Below are positions 22,745 to 35,400 of a DNA stretch of 64,000 bases, piece after piece. The translations under genes and the position numbers were made by a program. The number at the start of each line of letters is the position of its first letter. The stretch's first letter is position 1. Origin of the DNA: Dipylidium caninum (taxonomy: Eukaryota > Platyhelminthes > Cestoda > Cyclophyllidea > Dipylidiidae); NCBI GenBank assembly GCA_017562135.1, contig QEYB01001053.1, forward strand, positions 1 through 64,000, read 5' to 3'. The notes under the pieces were generated by a model. That model saw nothing but the letters and a program-made list of their open reading frames with translations. It made no database searches and was not told the DNA's origin.

Positions 22745-24414
22745 TCAGACGCACTTCCAGATGAGCACTCCAGTGTTGCCGCCGACGTAGAGAAGCATTA
22801 CGGTGTTGAGGTCGTAGGTGATCTCAAAACCAAAGCCTTGACCAATCACCACTTGCCAACCCAAACCTGCCTTCTGCTCGAATTGTCGTTTCACCATCTT
22901 TGCAGCCGCCTACACTCAAAAGATAAGGAAGTTGTGTTAGCCCAATGCCAACATTGCCACTTCTCTCACCCCTACACTCTCCCCCTCCTCCTCCTCCTCC
23001 TCCTCCTCCGTTTTTAAATTAGGTCGATGTGTGGTAGAGTTGATAGAATACCATTTGAGCCCCTCCTGTTGCAATTAATTCCCTTTTCCCTAACAGCATA
23101 AAGAGTTTCAAGGATTGCTTTTAGTGCTGACGCATATAAGGGATTCTTAAACCATTTTAGGCTCATTCGGGAATATAGGCCGCTAACCACAAAGCGTAAG
23201 ATTGATTTCCCTCGTTTATAAGCAATAAAGTGATAAAAGGGGTCAAGCCACGAACCAACTTAAGACGAATTAACTTACGCAATTGTCGTCGGGATACTTT
23301 TCGCAGGCTGTGACGCACATTTCACTCACTTCTGCCACCATCTCCTCATTCATATCGGAGTACTAAAGTACGCAAAAGGGAATATTAACTCAATACCTTA
23401 CTACGTGTCTCCACGCTTTGCTACTTGCTTAAAATCAGTAGGGTATGTTCATGTTCATGCATGGTACGATGACTACTCTCAGATTGATTCCAATTATTCT
23501 TCTCGACAAAAACATCTCCAAGTCGATGAAATCCCTTCCGACATGGTTAGTGACCATGACTTTTGCGTATGCCTTTATGGAATCACCTCTCGTGCTTCAC
23601 ACTTTCAGTGAAACTCTCGCCCAAATCAGTAGGCACAACGTCAGCACAGCACTCCGTTTGGGATGGGGTTTATGCGCCTGTAATGACGGAGTCGAGTCGA
23701 TCTGCCTCCTATCAATTCAACTTCTCACGAAAAGATTTGAATCGCAAAGTGTGAAAGCCTTCTCCCTCCTTAACCGGCTGCACGTGAGCTTGAATGGCTC
23801 CGCGCTGTCACCGACATCAAAAACGGCGTCCTCATCTCCTCACTTATTCCTGATTGCACTGTGGTCCACATAACGGGAGGACTTCGGGGTGGCCACGCCA
23901 ACATTTTCGGTCAGCGGGTGATTTGAGCGACGACAAAGGGGAGGAAACTAACACCGAACCGTGTTTTAATGTGTTTACATGGCCTGCCAAATAGCCTTGT
24001 GCATCTGGGAAATAGATTAACGCCTACCAACCGGAAACACTTTGACCACATGGATAACATCAAAATGCTATTTAGTAAAAAGGGGCGGAGTCTAATTCTA
24101 ACGAGGCTTTCAGTCACTACCTCAGATATCGAACGGGAAAGAGATATTGTCGAGAAGAATAACGTCGCTATAATTTGTAAGGTCTGTCATCCCAAATTAT
24201 TTCGAAATCTTATTAACTACTATGTTTCCTTGTCAACATCCCATTTATCTTTCTCATAAAAGGCTACTTCCCAAGTCTATCAGTAATGTGGAGAACGCCA
24301 ACCTCATCACCCACTTCATTAACACATGATTGGGTTACTTACGTTGACAAGGGGATAATTGGTCGCTCCCTTGTTGGCATCGCCAGCCTCGCCCTCACCT
24401 TCAGCCTCGGCCAT
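22745..24414 (-). CDS. DNAL4: Dynein light chain 4, axonemal (DNAL4)
   Basis: A complete gene of three minus-strand exons, 24414-24343, 23362-23279 and 22909-22745, gives 106 aa (105 in human). All joins are phase 0, with GTAAGT donors. The protein is a member of the LC8/DLC family that sits at the base of the axonemal outer-arm dynein. Landmarks are YPLVNYSDMNEEM, EMCVTACEKYPDDN, AAAKMVKRQFEQK, VVIGQGFGFEITYDLN and the C-terminal GGNTGVLIWKCV. The acidic N-terminus (MAEAEGEGEAGDANKG) is less conserved, as usual. A CTC trinucleotide repeat (22984-23009) lies in the second intron. Ciliated sperm, flame cells or sensory endings would be the expected sites of use. Confidence 0.96.
22984..23009. 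repeat. (CTC)n microsatellite
   Basis: About eight CTC units in DNAL4 intron 2. Confidence 0.9.
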
Positions 24415-25039
24415 TGTCTACTCGCAGCGCGATCCCACTCTGTCACACCTCGACTGCACGCCGATCGATATGAGGCCTTCGCCTGATTGGCTGCCTCGTC
24501 CACGAATAGCGAGGCAGAGTTGAGCGGTTGCGATGGTCAACGCGCGTTGGTGTACTCGTTTCCATGTCGCAATGACGCTCGCGCGCTCGCGCGGGGTTTA
24601 TCAAGTGACCGGCCATAAATCACACAAAATCGTGTGTTCGTGTGCGTATGTGGGTGTGTCTAACTGTGTTTATGGCTATGTAACCCTATGCTTGCCTGAT
24701 CCACAAGTGATAGAATGCGAAAATGGAGCTAAACTCGGGGATTTTTGTTGAACAAGATCGGCCACATTTATGCCATCCACGGAAGCATACCCGATACATC
24801 ATTTTTCACTTATCATCTACACATCCGGCAATTTCAGAGGAATAAGGCGAATTGAAGACTACGTTCGACGTCTACCCTATCCAGAGTAAGTAGGATTGCA
24901 TGCACATTTTAATGCTCTGATGATCCTAACATGTGAATTATCCAATCGCATCTGCAATCCTTTCCTGCTTAATAGTTAATGTAGGGCGGAAATAGGTCAT
25001 TTAGCATTCAACGGATTGTTTTCCCTCCCCTAGGATTAA

Positions 25040-25684
25040 TCAGTGATGGAGAAATATTTTGAATATTTCTCTTCTCCTCTCCAACAACCCATGTCCCGTC
25101 GTGATATTTCCTTGTTGCTGTACACTGTTTCCTTTCAGCCCCTTGAAAGTGGCCGGGAAGTAGCGACGATCGCCAAAGTCATCATTAAGGATTTTCGTCG
25201 GACAAGTGTACACGCCGGCTAATTTCCTTGCCGTCGCGCAGGCCCTCAAGGCACGCGACACTTTACTGAGCCTAAGTGAGACGAATAAACGGACAACCGA
25301 TCGATGCAGTATCGATTGATGACGCATCCTCTTGTTTGTGTGTGGTTGGTCGGCCCTCGTTCTGCAGGGCCTGCAAATGTGCACCGGACTTGTGCCGCAC
25401 TTGTTCCACCATCGAAATTTTCACCATCCACCAAAATAGAATTAGAAACTTTTTGGTAGGAGTTGGCCGGCAGTCGTGAAGGCCACTCTGAGCCAGCTTC
25501 CGCCAAAAAGGAACAGCTTTAATATCTGTCTCCTGTCCCTTGACGAAGGTACTTCCACACCTGATCCGAAATTGGCTTTTTGTTCGAACTTAGTGGAGAT
25601 GCTTCTCACAATCATGCCCTGAGTGTTACTCAAATGGCTGAGGGCCGAGGAGAATGCAGATAGGCGAATACCATCAACTGCCAA
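25040..25684 (-). CDS. Unassigned coding-like region
   Basis: The minus strand holds two stretches with coding-like composition. One, at 25684-25450, includes LSHLSNTQGMIVRSISTKF and FGSGVEVPSS. The other, at 25270-25040, includes VSRALRACATARKLAGVYTC and NDDFGDRRYFPATFKG. They are in different frames and may be exons of one gene between DNAL4 and TCF. I recognise no family, and forward frames are also open in part. Confidence 0.25.
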
Positions 25685-25699
25685 ACTTTAAATCACGTT

Positions 25700-27600
25700 T
25701 TCTAACAAGCAATCTTAATCCTAGGATAAAGGCCGTCACTTTTCCGCTCAAATTCCCCGCCCTTAGCTCCTTCTCCGTCTTCTAAATGTCAGAATCAATG
25801 TTAATACGTAAGGTTTGAGCTCCTCGATACAGACCAACAGATGTCAGAACTTCAGGGTGACCGGTCAAAATCCACATACTCCCACTCTCTGACGATGAAT
25901 AAGCTGGAAATGTAGTTAACCTGTGGATTTTACGAGAAGGCTTTTGTGGCGAACAAACTACGCCAGTGTCAACTGAATGCGGAGAGTTCATCTACCCCTT
26001 CCAAACCAGACTCAACTTGTAACCCATGCAGTGCGCCAAGACGCCAGCGGTATGGAAGAATTGGCGCCACCAAACCACGTTCGCGGAGGAGTTCATAGGT
26101 GCCATCCCCATTCCCTATCTTCATCTCGCGTCACACTCATTTCACCAAGACAGTAGAATAGTCGGATGTAGGGGACTCTGGATGTACAGACCTCCCTCGT
26201 CGCAATCGACCGCGAGACACCGAGATCTGCTTCATGTCTCATCGAGGGGAGGGATGTTGGCGCGCACCCCTGAGGAGAGCACCTCCCCTATTGCTCAAAT
26301 GTGTGTATGTGTATTTGAGTATTTATTTGTATATATGCCTTTTTCGTATACCTTCAGCAGCATTACCCTGTATAGTGACTGGAGTGGCAAGGGATAGGAA
26401 GAGGAAAGAAGAAAAGAGGGGGCCAGAGAGAAAGAGAGAAGAGAGACACGATCAATTCTTAGAACACAGCGAATGGGGGTGCCGACGGAGCAAGGAAGGA
26501 GAGGAGAGAGTGGTAGGGAAGGCGGGGGGAGGGGGAGACTCATATAAGGGAATAAAAATATTGGCGCTATTTACACTTTCTTCATTCCTTCATTCATTGA
26601 TTTCCTCGTTCTTTCGTCCGTCCGTACGTTCGGTCGCTTGTTCATTCGTTCAGTCAAGCAGTGTTGCTGATGCCGCGGCTGCTGCTGCTGCTGTTGATGA
26701 CGTGCAACACATGAAATTTATTTTTAAGGGTAGACAGAAAAGGGGTGTGATGGAGAGCAAGAGATAAAGAGCAAAACATGTTGTAACTTTTGTTTCTTGA
26801 TCACAAAATCTGCTTGTGGTGGGATTGGATGGGTATGGGCGGGACTGGGCAGGACTGGGCTGGGCTGGGCTGGAGATGGCACGTCGAATGATGGCCGCCA
26901 TGATATCTATATAATTGGGGCGGGGGGCGGTGGCGTTGATGGCGGTGTTGGTAGTAGTAGTAGTAGTAGAAGTGGTGTTGTGTGTGTTAATACTCATTGT
27001 GATAATAAAACAAGCTGCACATTCGCCGAAGGGAAGGGGAGAGTGGGGGGGGCGAGGGGTTGAGGGACGTTGACACGCAACCATGTCGCCGAATGTGGGG
27101 TCTAAGAAAGTCCACCCTGTTTTCTGTTGGTCTTCCTCTTTCCCCTCTGCGCATCGACCGCACGTGAAGGTAGCGCGACGGACAGGCCACGGGAGGGGAC
27201 GGGACTGGGCTGGGCGGGGACGAGACGGTGGGGGCGAGGGGCGAAGGGCCACGTCAGTCGAGAGACAGGACGGGGGCGGGGGCGGGAAGGGGAACTGGAC
27301 CACCCTGTGTGAATACATCTCAACATAATTTTAGATGAATGAGCAACGAGAGCGGGGGACGACGAAGTGAAAGAGTGAGGAGACAGGACCGTTTTATGAT
27401 GCTGATGCTGATGATGACGACCATGATTACTTGAAGGAGAGGTGGGGGGGGGGCGAGGGCGAGGACGCCCGAGGATAGAAATGATGGTGATGACGATGGA
27501 AGTTTTACTAACGCAATGAGAGGATAAAAATGGGGAAGAGAGGAGAGAGTGCCGGGGGAGGGGAGCTGGAGGGGGGAGGGGTGAGAGGGCATTGGTGCTT
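25700..27600. other. TCF 3' flank with purine tracts and simple repeats
   Basis: It contains GA-rich stretches (26400-26540), a GGACT/GGGCT-type repeat (26840-26875), a (GTA)n run near 26957 and (GAT)n tracts near 27400-27490. The start of the strong GC and purine bias lies here. Part is probably the TCF 3' UTR. Confidence 0.45.
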
Positions 27601-28938
27601 CTACGAGGCTGTTGTGCCAGTTCCGACGGCCGCACTCGAGGCGATGGGATCCTCACACCGACTCAACGCCGCTGCGGAAAAGATGATGGGCCGCTTTTCA
27701 CTCGCAGAGGCGGCAGGAACGGAAGATGTCGTCGTGGACGTCGTCATCGTCGTCGTCGTCGTTGTCGTCGTCATCGTCGCGTTAGCAACTGCTGACTGTC
27801 CCTCTGCCATCTTCGCTGCCGCTGCTGCTGCAGCTGCTGCCGCGGCGGCGGCGGCCGCGGCCGCTGCGGCCACCGCAGGAAACATGCCGTTGAGGGGACT
27901 CGGCTCCTGTTTTATATGCGGGAAGCCGTCGCCCTCCTCGTCCTCCTCATCCTCCTCCCCCGATCCTGCCCCGTTGTCATGGTGGCAACTGCCTGCGGGC
28001 GACGCCTCAGTCGCAAATACGCACAGCGTCTCGTTCTTTATGTCGTCCTCCTCCGCCTCCGCGGTGCTGCCAACAGCGGGGGCCGGGGCCAGCGGGATCG
28101 GCCCGAAGGCGGGCGAAGGCCGGCGGTGCTCGAGGAAACTGAGTGTAGAATGCGCCAGGGCGGGACGCTGGAAGTCCGCGTATGGGGAGAAGTGGCTGTA
28201 CGAGAAGCCGCTGGCGGTGGTGACCGCCGCGGTGTAGTCCTCAGAGCCGCCTCCCACGAAGTCCGAGGGGACGGCGGACGGATGCGTGAGCGAGGCGGCC
28301 GGCACAGGGTGGTGAGTGAACCCGCTGCCCCCCGCGCCCGAGGCGGAGGAGGCGAGGAAGGCGGAACTCGGGCTCTTCGGCGTGAGCGAGTGGGACGCGG
28401 ACTTGGCCACCGTGGATTCCGGCCACTGGTCCTTGCTCCCCACCGGGACGCCGCTCCCCGCGACGGTGGACTTGCCAACTCCCTGTTGCTGTGGTGACGA
28501 CGGCTCTGACTGCAATTTGCCCGACTTCAGCGCCTCGTCGTACTCCGCGTCGGTGAGAAAACGAACGCACTTTTTCTTTCGTCGACAGGGTTTGCACCAC
28601 CTCGTCTGCTGCTCCAGACCGAAACGGGCCCGACACTTCTTCGGATTGCCCAAATCCACACCAGCCGCTGCGGCGGCCGCGGCGGCGGCGAGGGCGGCGG
28701 CCGAGGTGGAGGCGCTGAGGGAGGCACCGGAGCCACCGGCGGCAGCACCACCGATGCCGCCGCTGCCACTGCCGCCGAAGTAGCCGTCGCTGTCAAAGAG
28801 GTCTCGTCGGCCTGCGCCGCCCTCGCCCGCGCCCGCGTTCATCGCCGAGGCGGCTGCCACGGCGGCGGCCAATTTTCGCTTGCGTTTGCGTTTCGAGTGG
28901 ATTGCATAGTTGTCTCGAGCAGACCAACCGGGGAAAAG
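27601..28938 (-). CDS. TCF/pan: TCF exon 9, C-clamp and C-terminus
   Basis: 1,338 nt from [18 protein letters not shown] to TAG. The C-clamp ([14 protein letters not shown]) with its four cysteines follows an Ala/Gly-rich linker. An uninterrupted alanine tract (about 27805-27880) and a threonine tract (about 27725-27780) lie near the end. Confidence 0.97.
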   Translation of the reverse strand, partial: LFPGWSARDNYAIHSKRKRKRKLAAAVAAASAMNAGAGEGGAGRRDLFDSDGYFGGSGSGGIGGAAAGGSGASLSASTSAAALAAAAAAAAAGVDLGNPKKCRARFGLEQQTRWCKPCRRKKKCVRFLTDAEYDEALKSGKLQSEPSSPQQQGVGKSTVAGSGVPVGSKDQWPESTVAKSASHSLTPKSPSSAFLASSASGAGGSGFTHHPVPAASLTHPSAVPSDFVGGGSEDYTAAVTTASGFSYSHFSPYADFQRPALAHSTLSFLEHRRPSPAFGPIPLAPAPAVGSTAEAEEDDIKNETLCVFATEASPAGSCHHDNGAGSGEEDEEDEEGDGFPHIKQEPSPLNGMFPAVAAAAAAAAAAAAAAAAAAAKMAEGQSAVANATMTTTTTTTTMTTSTTTSSVPAASASEKRPIIFSAAALSRCEDPIASSAAVGTGTTAS

Positions 28939-31900
28939 CTGAAGTGGAGAGAAAACTCGTGGGTGGAAGTCGGCTCCGGCACCGTCCGCTCCAGCCTCTT
29001 TCGCCCAAATAACCTCGAGCACCGGACACCGGCGGCCGGTGGACGGGAGAGTGGGAAAATGTCGCGACGAATTCCCACGTCTGGGGGAGATTATTCACTG
29101 TTTCTTTAACCCTGTACTCATTTTTCTTCGTTTCGGCTCCTCCTCTAAAACGTACCGCCACTCGGCGGCCGGAGAAAAAAAAACAAAAAAAACAAAAATT
29201 GACCAGGACGCCCTCGGCCCGACCCTTGTCCATCCCGGCGCCACAGAGCAAAAATGTGACAGACGAGGGGGAAGAGTGCGGCTTACTTGTCGGTGAATCT
29301 CCTTTTCCTTTCGAGCCAACTCGTAGTATTTGGACTGCTCCGGTTTGGACAGTTCGTGCCACTTTTTGCCCAAGATCTGATTAATCGCCGCGGACTCCTT
29401 CAGGGTGCACTCCTCCTGAATCTTCGGTCGCATCTCCTTCATGAAGAGCATGAACGCGTTCAGCGGTTTCTTGATGTGCACGCGCTTCGTGGGCACGCCT
29501 GTGCCGCTATTCTCGGTGGTGATTTCTCGACGGTACTGGGCCAGCGTGGCGGCGTTGATGGTCAGGCCGGGCGACGAGGCGGACGCGGAGGCGGACGTGG
29601 AGGGGGTCGTCTTGGCGGGCGAACCGGCGCCCGTGGCGGTGTTCGCGGTCCCCCGTAGTGGTGTGTGGCGAGCCAGGCGAGCAACACTGGTCGAGGGAGG
29701 AGGAGGCCGCAGCGGAGAAAGGTGAGCCTCCGCTGCCCGCCGATCCGATACGCATCAGTTTCCGCGACGATGAGTGCTTGTCTCCAGTTCCGCTTAGTGA
29801 GCTCGATGATCGGCTGTTGGTACACCTAACGAGGTGAAGAGAAGACGAAATGGCCTAATCCGACAAGACACTATAATTTAACGAAATTTCTAGAGACATC
29901 AACCGCTTTAACGGTCCCAAATACTCTAAGAGTGGCGCCGAATTCTCCGCAAGGACACCTTGAAGTGAAGTAATTGAGATCCAAAAACCGCTGGTCCAAC
30001 CGCCCCGAACTTTAGACTCCTCTGGTGGTCAGAACAGCTACGTTTGCGGTATTTTACAATTTCCACACGTAAAGCCAATGCACCCACCTCTTGGAGGAGC
30101 CCACGTCCGCAAGGTACCGCGAGGTCCTGGCTTCCACACCATACTCTCCACCCACAGTGGCTCCATCCTTGGAAGAGGGGTGCTGCTGCGAGGCAGGTTG
30201 TAGTTGGGTGTATGTTAGAGGAGAACCCGCAGTCGGCGCATCCCCCGCAGACAGCATGGAGGAGCCAAACTGCATGCCCGCTTTTGATTGGCTGATTGTG
30301 AGACAACAAGGTCAATGGGCTGACCAATCACCTGCCGAGGTAGCAGAGGACGGCAGATACTACTCACCAATAGGCAGCAGCCGCGACAGCAGCCGCAGCC
30401 GGCGATGCAGGCGACAAGGCCAGAAGGGAGAGAGCGGTGGCGTGCGGACTGCCCGCGTCCATTTTCTCGCCAGCTCCATTTGTCGCCACGGCGAGGGAGT
30501 GATGGAATGCCGCAGCGAAGGGTGATGCCTGAGGCGGCGGGAGAGATGGCGCGGCGGCAGTGGCAGCAGCGCCTGTCGGCGCCACCGACACAGGCGGCGG
30601 AGGGAGAGGTGAACTGGCGGAGGAAGAGGAGGCTGCGGAGGAGGCCGCCGCTGCTGCTGTGAGACTGGAGAGGAAATGCACCGCTGCTGCTTGTCGGTTG
30701 TGTGGCGGAACGTGGTTGAAGAGGCTAGCAAGGACGATGGTGACACAAAAGGTCAACACGAATCGAACAATTAATGCTAGTTATTAAGGGTTAAGTAGAA
30801 GGACGTGCAGCCTAGGGGAGGCCAGCGTCTGAACAATCAAAAGAGCAATTTTGAAACGCGACAACACGTGACGCAGATAAGTGAGTTAAAATTCTTCCTC
30901 CATTCGCGCATTGCCTCGCATCAGAGCGTGTGTTTCGTGTTCCCACCTTCCTCTCTGTGAGGCAGTGGCCAAACATTACCAGAAGTCTAAACCTCTCCGC
31001 GTTGTCGGCTGCTCTGGCGGCCACCGGAGGAAATGGGTGGACCAGCTAGCGCTAATCACATGTGACAGTCTCAACCACACCGCTCCGAGGCAGTGTGCTG
31101 TGCCCGCGTCTGCCAGCCGACACACCTCCCTCTCCGTTCCGTCTGCTGCGCCCTTGTGACACCGACAAGTGCAAGAATCGCCTCATGTGCGTAGACTCTC
31201 GGGGTCGCCGGAGGCGAAGGCGCGAGAGGGTGAGAGGAGGAGAGTGAGGCTTACTTGGGCGTGAAGGACGGCGAGGAGGCGGCGGCAACAGCGGCCAAGG
31301 GACTGGAGAGCAACGCGGCGGCAGCAGCAGCCGCGGAGGCCGCCGCCGTGGCGGAGGCTGCGGTGGCGGCGGCCGCAGCAGCGGCGCTGGCCGAGGCGGA
31401 GGCTGTGGCGGAGGAATGTTGTGCAGCCGGTGTGGCGGGGGCCGAGAGAGCAGTGGTGGAGGAGGGGGTGGCCGTGGCCGACGTGGTGTAGGCGGGAGGA
31501 ATAGCAGACGTCCTCGAGGCCACCACTGCCGACGGAGGCGGCGGTGGCGGCGGTGGCGAGAAGACAGTAGCCTCGGGAGGAGAACGAGTTGGGTAGAAAC
31601 AACTGCCCAGTACAGCAGCTGCTGCCGCCGCCGCAGCTGCGAAGTGACGACCTGCTGAAGGCGCGGCGTAGGGTGAATGCGGAGTGACACCGAAGTGGCT
31701 GGACATTGGTTGGCCGTAGGCTGCCATCCCGTAGAATCCGGCTGAACGAGAGAAAATGCACACGGAAGTGCTCCAACCTCGACACAATCGCCAACCGAGT
31801 CACAAATTGCGCAAAAAAGAAACGCTTCTTCAAGGTAAACGCGCCCCATCATCGTCATCATTGGCGCGGCAAGGGTAGGCGCGACAAAGGGCTCTCGTCG

Positions 31901-32460
31901 AGGTCGTCACTACAAAGTGCGGTGAAGTTGCATCGCCGCTGAGTTCAGGCCGACCTCCCTTGACCCTGGGGGGGGGGGGGGCGGGGGCGGGGGGGACGAG
32001 GAGCCCCAATCCCGACACAGGCCGAGGCGGAGGATGCGGAGAAGAAGTCACATGCGATTCTCATGCGACGCCCCGCAAACAAATACAGCACGCAATCTTT
32101 CTGCCCCCCGCCCCGCCCAGCCCCGCCCCCCGGAGTTGACGAGGTAACACCAGAAGGCAGGCCAGCTGACAGAGGCATAAATTACGCCAGGCACCGTCTT
32201 ATAATTTATGTTAACTAAATTCACTCACAAGCAGACAGAAAAACACCGCCCCTATGGTTGTGCGCGTGCGTGTGCGTGTGTGTTTGCATTTGTGTATGTG
32301 CGGGGAGTCTTGTCAGCCAAAGGGAGAAGGGGGGGGCGGAGACAGAGAGAGAGAGAGAGACGAAGAGAGCAAATTTAATTGTGCCCGCCGCCCCCGTTCC
32401 TCTCCCCTTCATCCGCTTCCGCCTCACTACCCCACTCTCCCCCCTCCTCCTGAAGCACAA

Positions 32461-32496
<36 letters not shown>

Positions 32497-35400
32497 AAAA
32501 ACACAGCGTTTTATGCGGCGGAGGCGGAGACGACAGAGTCTGATGGGAGAAGCAACAAGGAGCAACAAACGATGCAATCGGCATGTGAGCGCGAGGCTGC
32601 CAGGGGAAAAGCAATTTCGGTGCTCTGTGATTGACGCGTCTGAGGGGTGCCGAGGTGGAAGATGAAAGGGGAGACAGCGAGAGAGGCGAGACGAGACGAG
32701 ACGAGGCGGCCCGCGGCGCTCGGCTTTGGCCGCCGGGGGGCAATGCGGTGCGGTGCCATGAAAGGCGCCCGAGATGCCGAAAAGACAGGTGAAGGTGGTC
32801 GACGGTGGCACGCTGCCACGGCGTTTAGTCAGTCAGCCAGACAGGCGTTAACCAGTTGTGACGAGAAAAACGTCATAAAAGCGCATTCACCCGCCTCACC
32901 CGGCAGCGGCGCTCACCCGACTGTCCAAGTCGGCAGCGTCGTCGTGAGCGGCTACAAGTGGACGCGTCTGGCACCGCTAGGTGGTGCTTGTCTTCGCCGA
33001 GTGTATCATCGCCACGCTCCTGCCCTCGTCCCCGCGAGCCACACTGGGGCTGGGCGACTCGTCAGAGGCCGCTTTGTCTCCAGCCTCCCCCACGCCGACC
33101 ACTGCCACCTCCTCCGCCACCACTGCTCTCTCGGCGCCCGCCACGGCGGCTGCACTACGTTCCTCCGCCTCCACCTCCGCCACGGCGGGGCTCCCCGCGG
33201 CCTGGCCGCTGTTGCCGCCGCCTCCTGGCCGTCCTTCACGCCCAAGTAAGCCGCACTCTCCCCCTCTCACCCTCTCGCGCCTTCGCCTCCGGCGACCCCG
33301 AGAGTCTACGCACATGAGGCGATTCTTGCACTTGTCGGTGTCACAAGGGCGCAGCAGACGGAACGGAGAGGCAGGTGTGTCGGCTGGCAGACGCGGGCAC
33401 AGCACACTGCCTCGGAGCGGTGTGGTTGAGACTGTCAATCGTCCCGCCTGTTGAAGACAATGCGATGTCAACGCACCCGCAAGAACACTTCCGCCAGACC
33501 CGTGGCCACAGGCCTTCGCCTCGATGCATTTCGTGTGGACAGCTGGACGAGGAGGTGCGCAGAGAGGACGACACTGTTGATCCGAGGCACGAAGGCGATG
33601 GCCGTGGGCGTGGGCGTTGGGAGGCAAGCGGATGAGCGAGAGAACCCCGAAAATTTGCAAACGGAGGAGAATGTGAGGCGGCACAAAAGCCGAAATATGG
33701 GGATGGCGTGGGACACGGGGTGACGGGGCGGGTAGAGAGGCGGGTGCAGCGAGGCAAACTGCCCCACCAGACTGACGGGTCGCGGCAGCCCCGTCTGCCC
33801 ATCGACGCCTTCGAGTTAGGGCGGGAGGGGACGAACTTGACTGGAAGAGGCCAAAAGAGGCGATTTCAGTCACCTGGGCGCAGACAGGCACCGCGAGAGG
33901 GTCCGTCAAACTCCTCCCGCCGTTTCTCTGCACGGCAGGCGAAAATCCCCCCAAGTGCCCCTTTGCTGCGTCGCCAGACCTGGACAGAGAGGCGAACAAA
34001 CGCGCGTCGAGAGAAGAGGAAGGGGGGGGGGGCGGATCACCGCCGTATGCCCCGGTCACAGTTGTCAAGTGAGGCGAACGAGTCGATTTGCCCAGCGACA
34101 CTCTCAGAAGGGTGTAACTCGCACGACGCAAGGCGTGTGGGGTTTTGTGTTGTGGGGATCACCTCGCGAGACGGTGAAATAGGCCGCCCGGCAAACGACC
34201 CGACGGACATGGCGGTATGAGCGGCACTGCTCGCCGTGCCCCGGTCAGTTGGGGCGCTGGCCGGGCGTTCACAGCTCGTCCGCTCCGCTCTGCGACGCAG
34301 CGGATCATCGTCTGAGGGGGTGTTTGTGGCGAGGAGGGGGCGCGCACACGACCAAATGGGCACATTCGAGGTTGTACCACCGGTGTGGCGGGCGTTCTCC
34401 GCGTCCTGGTGGGGTGAACACTGCGTCCAGGTTGATCGTGGACGGGTGGGGAGTCCCGATGGTGGGTGGCAACTTCGGTGTGGAGAATCCGGGAGGAATG
34501 AGGAAGGAGTTTGCTGACAGCCGTCAACACTAGCTCGACAGCTCAGTCCATGTGCTCTTCCCCCGGGACCGGCTGGAGCGGGCGGACGGAGGGACGGGTG
34601 GACGGACAGTGCGAGGGCGGACGGGGGGAAGGAGGAGGTGGAGGAAGCGGCAGGGGGAGGCGAGCTGCCCAACGCACGGAGAACAGCGAAAGGCGACCCG
34701 AGAACCAGACCGAGTGTGGGTCAGCCAGGTGTTTTGTCTGAGGGCACATGATGTTTCGGAGAGAACCAAACAAACGGACCTGCAGGAGTGACGGGAACAC
34801 CACAAAAACGTGTGTGACAGACTGACAGGTTGAGGTGTCAATCACGGAGACAGCCAATGGGTGGAGGAGAAGGAGGAGGAGAAGCGTCGCCAGCAGAACA
34901 CGCCTCCAACACGACTATTACGCCGCCCTCGAATGAATTAACATACCTGATGGGGCCACAGGCACACAGAGCGAGACACAAACACACACACGCCAACAGA
35001 CGTGTTCTTGCGGAGCTGTCATCGAATGCACTAAAAGGGTTGAAAAAAAGGTGCGCAGACTCTGCCCCTTCTCCCTGCCCGGCCGCCCAACTCCGAACGT
35101 GACTGCCTACAAAAGGGTGCATCTAACCGAACGCAGCCACAAAGGCCGCAAGACAGCCGGCACTCCGACGGTGGTGGCGGTGGCGGTGGCGGTGGCGGTG
35201 GCAGCAGCGGCAGAGGTCAGACACGCAGGTCCATTAGTGGAAAGGTTACTCGATGAAAGCCGCCCAGCGGGGCAGAGGCGGGTCGGGACGAGGAGGAGGA
35301 GATGGAAGGTGGATTTTCACAACCTCACGCAGACCCGCCGGGACAGAGGAGGAGGAGTCGGGGGGTGTTGAGGTGAGGAGGGGGGGGACGGTTGGAAAAG

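Noticed and set aside
23445..23873. 142-codon plus-strand frame within DNAL4 intron 1
   Set aside because: It lies in an intron of a well-supported gene and has no recognisable domain. The composition is that of AT-rich intron.
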